Assembly: GCF_029227915.1 (NCBI RefSeq)
Contig: NC_079875.1
Span: 30,088,501-30,152,500 of the forward strand
Length of the DNA: 64,000 nt
DNA from: Hydractinia symbiolongicarpus
Taxonomy: Eukaryota > Cnidaria > Hydrozoa > Anthoathecata > Hydractiniidae
Direction of reading: 5' to 3'
Numbering within the stretch: position 1 is the stretch's first letter; the number at the start of each line of letters is the position of its first letter. Shown here in pieces: positions 57,881 to 64,000 of this stretch. The notes beneath the pieces are model-generated. The model did not search any database and had not been told where the DNA came from. It saw only the letters and a list, made by a program, of their open reading frames with translations. The position numbers were made by a program, and so were the translations under genes.

Positions 57881-59707
57881 TTGAAAAACGAATCGCTGCC
57901 GGTCGAAAGGGCCCTCGGTGTTCATTGGTCGATAGAGGACGACAAACTAGGTTTTCGCATAACCATGCAAGAGAAACCTCTGTCGAAGAGAGGGGTGTTG
58001 GCTAATATAAGCTCAATTTATGACCCGCTTGGATTAGCAGCGCCGTTCTTGTTGAAGGGTAGAAAAATTATGCAAAATCTTTGCAAAGAAAATACATCAT
58101 GGGACGAAGAGATCTCTGAACCCCTTCGAAGCGCTTGGGAAAGATGGCGATTAGATATCGTCCTTCTTGAAAAACTGGAAGTTAACCGATGCGTCAAGCC
58201 ACTTCATTTCAAAGAGATCGAGTCAACGTCCCTCCATCATTTTTCAGACGCATCCAATGAAAGTTACGGAACTGCTACGTATCTTCGCGTCAGAGATGTA
58301 GAAGGAAACGTCAACTGCTGCTTACTCCTTGGAAAATTGAGAGTAGCTCCAATAAAGATGGTTTCAATACCAAGGTTGGAGTTGACAGCAGCAACTGTGG
58401 CCGTAAAGGTCGGAGTAATGTTGAAGCAAGAAATGCCTGTCGTAGACTACGAATGTTATTGGACAGACAGCAACGTAGTACTGGGTTATATTAATAACGA
58501 ATCAAGACGTTTTCATATTTTTGTGGCAAATAGAATTCAACAATTTCAAGAAAACACTTCGTTGGATCAATGGAATCACGTTCCTTCCCATAAAAACCCA
58601 GCCGATGATGCCTCGAGAGGCATAAGTTTGAAACATGTAGAGAAGAGTAGTAGATGGTTCAAGGGACCTCAGTTTCTCTGGGAAGAAAGGGAAGCATGGC
58701 CAGCTGCCTACGATCCAGCGAAAAACAGTGTCACTGATGATCCCGAATTTAAACGTAGCGTTTCAGTATTTGTTTCAGCAACTGATTCTGGAATCTTATG
58801 TACATTCGAGAGAAGAATTTCCAGGCTACAGAAATGCATACGGGTCATTGCCTTTGTCGGTCGATTTATCGACATTCTGAAGATGAAAATAAAAGCCCCA
58901 AGTCATGGGATGACAAGAAGAAGCCAGAAGGCGAGTCCCTCAGTGCTGTGCGTTGAAGATCTTCAACGAGCCGAAAAATGTTTAATAAAATTAGTACAAC
59001 AACAACACTTTGCCTCTGAAATTAAAGCTCTTGCTTCAAAGGAATGGAGACAAGATCGACGAAACGACAAAATTAAGAAGTCTGCTTTGAAAGAATGCAG
59101 CAAATTATACAAATTGAGTCCTTTCATTAACGATGATGGAATTCTCAAAGTTGGTGGAAGATTGTGCAACATGGATGAAGCGTATCAATTCAAATATCCT
59201 GCTATTCTTCGCAAAGAAAGTTGGTTTTCCGAACTTGTGCTCCGATGGTGCCACGAAAACACTCACCATTCGGGGAGAGGAATAACATTGCAAGAAATTC
59301 GGCAACGTGGATATTGGATCATACCCATCAACTCAGCAGTACGACAGTTGATTCATCATTGTGTACGATGTAGAATATTGAGGGGAAGAGCTGGCCAGCA
59401 AGTCATGGCAGATTTACCCAAAGATCGAGTAGACGCATGCCCACCTTTCACATACTGCGCAGTGGATCTCTTTGGGCCATTGGTCATAAAACCATATCGA
59501 AAGTTTGTAAAAAGATATGGCTGCCTCTTTACCTGTTTGGCGAGCAGAGCCGTCCATATTGAAGTTGTCAACACCTTGGAAACTGACTCCTTCATTCTAG
59601 CTTTGCGACGGTTTGTTGCTAGAAGAGGAAACATTCGAACGATGAGAAGCGACAACGGCACTAACTTTGTCGGCACCAAGACCGAGTTCATAAAGGCATT
59701 AAAATAA
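57881..59707 (+). pseudogene. BEL/Pao RNase H and integrase N-terminal part
   Basis: It begins after a frameshift at about 57870 (its first codon is TTG, not a real start). RNase H residues are visible: HFSDASNES, LELTAAT, YWTDSNVVLGY and NPADDASRG. The integrase zinc-binding part is HENTHHSGRG...HHCVRC; the catalytic core has YCAVDLFGP and RSDNGTNF, the first two acidic residues. A TAA at 59705-59707 splits it from the rest of the integrase, which continues in the same frame. Confidence 0.85.
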
Positions 59708-60236
59708 ATGGACAATGCGAAAGTTAAACAATTCCTTCAAAGTGTTTGTTGTGATTGGGTTCTCTGGAAGAGAAATACACCTGCTGCTTCGCACATGGGT
59801 GGAGTATGGGAGCGCCAGATTCGATCTGTGCGCGCAATATTAAAAGATCTTTTCAATCATAATGGCTCGCGTTTGAGTAAAGAATCGCTGCACACTATTT
59901 TAACAGAAGCAGAAAGTATCGTTAACTCTAGACCTTTATGCGTCGAAGCAATCAGCGATGCAAACAGTGCAACACCAATTTCACCACTTGCTCTTCTAAC
60001 GATGAAATCAAAGGTAGTTTTACCGCCTCCTGGTAATTTTGAAGAAGCGTCGTTATATTGCAGGAAACAGTGGAAAAGAGCTCAGTATGTGTTGGATATG
60101 TTCTGGAGACGATGGAAATGCGAATATCTGTGTTCAATACAGACACGAACAAAGTGGAAAAAAAACGAACGAAATTTTGCTGCCGGTGATATAGTGATGG
60201 TGCAAAATGAGGATTGTGAAAGAGGACGGTGGCCAC
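59708..60236 (+). pseudogene. BEL/Pao integrase C-terminal part, cut by the 3' LTR
   Basis: It supplies the third catalytic residue, the Glu in GGVWERQIRS, and the DUF5641-like tail (FWRRWKCEYL, GDIVMVQNEDCERGRWPL). The coding runs directly into the LTR after WPL, where related elements normally go on for several dozen residues; the open frame ending at 60319 is LTR sequence. A deletion between integrase and the LTR is likely. Confidence 0.8.
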
Positions 60237-60458
60237 TGAGTCGTGCGTATCGTAGCCGTGCAGTAATTGTTATGTTTTGTGTCACTTTTGTGTATAAAAA
60301 GAGTTGTATTTCTGTGTAAAACAGTTGCTTAGCGTTGTGAACAGCGAGAACAGTTTACTACGGATTTTGAGGATTTGTACTTTATTATTGGAAAGAAACT
60401 GTTGAATCTTACAAAATTCTGTCTTTTTATGTGAACCGAACAACAACGCGCAGTAACA
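60237..60458 (+). repeat. 3' LTR of the BEL/Pao element
   Basis: 222 bp, begins TGAGTCGTGCG where the 5' LTR has TGTTAGTCGTGCG (two bases lost) and ends CAGTAACA like the 5' LTR. Purine-rich GAAAGAGGACGGTGG just upstream could serve as polypurine tract. Confidence 0.85.
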
Positions 60459-61585
60459 ACCGCGCCTTAATAAAATTTCGTGTTATTGGTAATATGAATT
60501 TTTTTTAGTTTTTTCAAAAATAAAGCGAGGCCTTCCAGCGTTCCATAACAAACGTAAAGTTTTAGAGGACGGTATTTGCACAGGACCTCTTTGCAATTTA
60601 AGAACAAAAACGAAACCGTGTGAATTTTTTAGCATTTAAATATGCAATATCATTAATGACGCAGTATATACAAGATCAAATTTGCTCCACCAGTACAAAA
60701 CTCTGCTATTCAAACAAACTGTTCAAATATGTGCACACCTCGTTGAATAAATGAGATTTTATGTATAAATTTTGACATGCATATAGAATTGTGTAAGAAG
60801 AGATAACATTAAAAGAGTATATACTAACTTCAAAGTATACTATATTCGTGGTGGAGCAGTAGTAATATATGTTATGCGCGAACGAGTGCATTAGTATTGT
60901 GAGCCGAGCTGTCTCGTCCCAGCTTTTACCACTTGTGCCATGCCGGTAAAATTGTGCCAAATGTCAGTCAAAAATTTGTGCCAAATGTCTGCGTAGGAAC
61001 GACCCCTGGAAGTTCTTACCTTGATACTAATACTATACTATCATGGATATGGAAAACCAAAGGCTTTGTGTGGGATACTCGAGGTTGAATCAAAAAACCT
61101 CTCGAGGAAAATTGCGCATAAACAACAACAACAACAACAACAAAAATCAAAGTTCTTGAGAGATTCCCATACGTGGGTTTTGTTTCGAAAATAGATGTTT
61201 AAAGTTTTGTTTCTAACCTGTAGCCAATCACAAAAGGACATGGAAGGACAATGCTCTCTAGGTAATTTCAGGGTGAGCAAACGTAGTAGTGGCAATGTGC
61301 TGAATGTCTTGAAATTAAAAGAGCGTGAGAGAAACGTCTGAAGTGCCCTGTAGACAATGTAGGTGTAGGACCATAGTGGCGGTTAACTGTGTCCTTGCGG
61401 TAAGTAGTAAAATACCTGCAGGGAGCATAGCGGTGGTGCTTTTTTCTCCTGCGAGAAACTTTATTTCGGGCTGAGCATAAAAGAAGTAGTTTTTGTCCTT
61501 GTGGTAAGATAAAATATTAGTGCCCTATTTGTAATCCTATAAAACACCTTGCGCATGGCGTTCGTGTTAGGCCATACCAGGCCAT
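60459..61585. other. right flank of the LTR element
   Basis: AT-rich. A (CAA)n microsatellite lies at 61112-61142, and TTGTGCCAAATGTC occurs twice at 60951-60989. No gene supported. Confidence 0.45.
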
Positions 61586-61835
61586 TACGCATGACAAGAA
61601 ACTAAATTCTCAAGACTATCTAGGCTGCAATACAAAAACGCTACAAGAGCGCATTGAAGCACAGTTCACTGAAGGTATGTCTTGGATTAATTATGGCAAA
61701 GAGTGGCACATTGTCATCACTTGTATCGAGAAAATGGTGCATCTTCATCACTTGAGGAAGTAGTCAAACGACTACACTATACCAATACCAACCCTATGTG
61801 AGCAACAAAAACATGTCCGAGGGTAACCTTTACGT
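61586..61835 (+). pseudogene. HNH-endonuclease-like fragment of viral or phage style
   Basis: The first frame reads YLGCNTKTLQERIEAQF then TEGMSWINYGKEWHI (61617-61712), matching the LGC....L..hIe..F..GM.W.NYG.WHIDHI block of a small HNH endonuclease family known from large DNA viruses and phages. Right after WHI the frame changes, and a second frame continues with SLEEVVKRLHYTNTNPM (~61750-61797), the equivalent of the LHYTN.QP.W ending. The catalytic HIDH is damaged at the frame change. The source is unknown; it may be an endogenous virus or a virus-like transposon remnant. Confidence 0.55.
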
Positions 61836-62787
61836 TTCAGAATAATCAAATGTGTCACATCAATAAAGTTCTATTAAATAACAATGTACGTAGTCCTGAC
61901 GATTATCTACACGCGGATTTTGCTCACGCATTCTTGCTTTAGGTTTTGTGACATTGTTGCTTCGGCAACACACAATGTACGCAAAGAGACGGGTCAAAAG
62001 TTGCTATACATTTACGGCAGCAAGGCGGAGGAGAACACGCTGCGCGGAAACCCTTAATCACTCATTTGTTAAGAAGACATCACTAGACATGAAAACCCTT
62101 TATTAACTTATTGTAATAATTTTGTATATAATTGTCTTATTATTGTAAAAGTTAGTTTGATCAGTAAGAAGTATCTACCTATATAAAATTTGTGTTGAAA
62201 GAATTCTCTGATGATTTCTCGCGCCAATAGATATTATGGTGCTTTATTAAATACCGCAAGGTTACAATAAACATGAGTGAACCCGCACAAGTGTTTGATG
62301 TAGTGGATACTCCTGTAGAAGCAATGAGTTCTAAAGAGGCATCCGTCGATAAGCTCTACTCAAAATGAATGTGAACAATTTTGTTCAACTCGACAGTGTG
62401 GATGCCCTGAAGCAAGATTTTTAACAAGACCCATTCGTTAAGGATTTAATGGCATACTTGGGGTCTTGTCTACTGCACTTTTGCACGCGCGATGCTGCTA
62501 GGACATACGTTCAATCATGCAAGGTTGTCCATGTATATAAACAAAATCCTAAAGAGCCAGAGAAAGAACAAGAAGATGGGGAATTGTCTGCTGAAGCTAT
62601 CTAAAGGATTGATGTTAAATAAAATGAAAATTCCACAATTCATATATTTTATTTTTTTGCAAGCGAGCTTTCGCCAACTCTCAGATGAGCATTATCACAT
62701 TGATTTAATAAATTAGTTTTCTAACGGCAACGAGCAAATATATGAACCCTGTAAGGCTAGCAAGAATTTTTAGAGGGTTTCGTCTAG
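61836..62787. other. spacer with short open frames
   Basis: A 31-codon frame beginning ATG AGT GAA CCC near 62273 and a 74-codon frame at 62492-62716 show no family features. Base composition is mixed; the region may belong to the same decayed element as its neighbours. Confidence 0.3.
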
Positions 62788-63177
62788 AAAATAAATGCGC
62801 GAGAAAAAAGAGCGTATAATAATCGTCCAGAGGGAGTAGCCCAAGGTCACAAGTTAGCGGCACCAAAAAAGAAGAAGGACGAAGATCTTAAGCAGAACAT
62901 CAACACTGTAGAGTCTTCAGTCACAGCCTCTACTGTACACATTACTTCACAATCCAGAGCTGTATATCTTTGTGGAGCGGAAGCTTTAGCCCTACCTGCG
63001 ATTGGCCCTGACGTATGGTATAAGTTTGCGCGATCCTCAGAGACCGAAGGCTCAAATAGCAGAGATCAGTCCGCGGCGAACACAAAACCTACCGAAATCT
63101 CGGCTCTTCGATGTGACACACCTGACAATTTGTCCATTTTTACTGCTTGCAAAGGGAGGAGCAAAAAAGGCACTTAA
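62788..63177 (+). other. 130-codon open frame without ATG
   Basis: Open from just after a TAG (62785-62787) to TAA (63175-63177), less AT-rich than the flanks, with a lysine-rich start (PKKKKDEDLKQ) and no recognised motif. It has no ATG, so it would need an upstream exon or is a fragment. It may be a remnant of the element that left the HNH-like piece. Confidence 0.3.
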
Positions 63178-64000
63178 ATTGGCCAGTGGATACGACAGGT
63201 GTCATCTTGTTCGATGATTACACTAAAACAAGAATTGCATAAACGTCCCTGATACCAAGATTAGAATTTAGAACAAACAAAGCGCATGTAGCGATACAGG
63301 GTTTTAAACAAACACATGCATGCTATCAGAATAAAGAAAAAGCCTTCAATGCTTAAGCTTTCTTCTGCTTTAACTTTCTTTTTTGGTAGACTATCGGGAC
63401 ATGATGACGTTGAAAAATGAGGGAAAGATAAAGCTATTGTGCAATTACAGGTAGCGCAAATCCAGGCATCAACCAAAACATCATTGGATTCGGCAATAAG
63501 CAATTAAATTGCCTTCTGTAGTGAGAAAATGTATGACTGGATCGTATTATCATAGAACTTATCAAATGTGTCCTATACTACCTTGTGGAGCCTGATTTTG
63601 GTGTAGTTTTGTCATTGAAGAATTGTTCCAGAGGATGTAAAGATACCTCAAAAATAAGTGCAACAGTGACGAGGTTCATCGAATGCTATTGCCTTTGTAA
63701 GCCATCAGACTTACAAATTAGCAAAAGTGGCGTTTGCCGTCTCATGCCATATTGATGTTAAACATCTTTTCGAAACGCTTACGCGTATCTTCATCAGGTA
63801 GTGTTGAGTGGTTGCGGTCAAAGTATTGTCACATTCTAGTTCCCTTACTATAATATAGGGGTACCACGCTCTTAGGGCATTTAGTCTCTTCGTGAGTTCT
63901 TTCCGCCGACATTTTACCATGTCGTGATTGTGTCTCTCGCCTCTCTTGTGCTTGTGAGGATTGTTGTTATCCACTAGACATACCACTGTATAGATAAGAA
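63178..64000. other. right end of window, no supported gene
   Basis: The minus-strand frame 63986-63711 (91 codons) is unrecognised. A hammerhead-like core on the minus strand at ~63766-63797 is reported among the findings. Confidence 0.35.

Larger units (their letters stand above)
53494..60458 (+). mobile_element. BEL/Pao LTR retrotransposon, nearly full length, inactivated
   Basis: Two closely similar LTRs (53494-53718 and 60237-60458) enclose a leader with a tandem repeat and then gag, protease, reverse transcriptase, RNase H and integrase in that order, the BEL/Pao arrangement. LTRs differ by about five changes over ~222 bp, so insertion is fairly recent. The coding part carries stops at 54751, 57783 and 59705 and frameshifts in gag (several between ~55140 and 55410) and at ~57870. 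No matching target duplication is visible: GTGTG precedes and ACCGC follows. Confidence 0.9.

Noticed and set aside
61041-61295. Cysteine-rich minus-strand frame
   Set aside because: The cysteine run is just the (CAA)n microsatellite read on the other strand.

Overview
This window reads as an AT-rich animal nuclear genome, most likely a cnidarian, though the assignment to phylum is an inference. Genes are split by short introns with GT-AG borders, there is no operon-like packing, and the protein families present are ones that I know as expanded or transposon-linked in cnidarians: a Tnp2-like transposase, a kinase with HND in place of HRD, a DUF4806-like protein, SWIM/YqaJ proteins, zinc-finger tyrosine recombinases, Polinton polymerase and BEL/Pao retroelements.

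Left part (1-17.8 kb): a two-exon orphan gene and a ubiquitin-protease (USP) fragment lie on the minus strand, followed on the plus strand by a 5'-truncated Tnp2/EnSpm-type transposase, an intact protein kinase and an intact eight-exon DUF4806-like gene whose introns carry two MITEs. Next come a long palindrome built from AACGTT units, a SWIM zinc-finger gene with a decayed YqaJ part, a MULE-like remnant, scrambled LINE pieces, and a 1.55-kb transposon (13766-15314) with clear terminal inverted repeats, a near-perfect 7-bp target duplication and captured coding pieces, one HIRAN-like.

Middle (17.8-33.6 kb): 4.5 kb of AT-rich sequence without genes, then, all on the minus strand, the N-terminal half of a Polinton-type DNA polymerase B, a tyrosine recombinase pseudogene (26156-27480), and directly abutting it a second, ten-exon zinc-finger tyrosine recombinase pseudogene (27506-32770). 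A second USP fragment starts about 110 bp beyond it in the opposite direction, followed by a 107-bp tandem repeat and a stable stem-loop.

Right part (33.6-64 kb): long AT-rich intervals with dispersed non-autonomous repeats, including a four-copy ACTAGTCG...CCCGTGG family, two unrecognised minus-strand genes (41.5-43.9 kb), a tRNA-derived SINE, a decayed P-loop NTPase gene, two MITEs, and a nearly full-length but inactivated BEL/Pao LTR retrotransposon (53494-60458). The window ends with an HNH-endonuclease-like fragment of viral or phage style and a GC-richer open frame without an ATG.

Only the kinase and the DUF4806-like gene look undamaged. Nearly all other coding sequence is mobile-element-derived and broken by stops or frameshifts, so this is best seen as a transposon graveyard holding a few live genes. 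Family assignments come from motif recognition without a database search.
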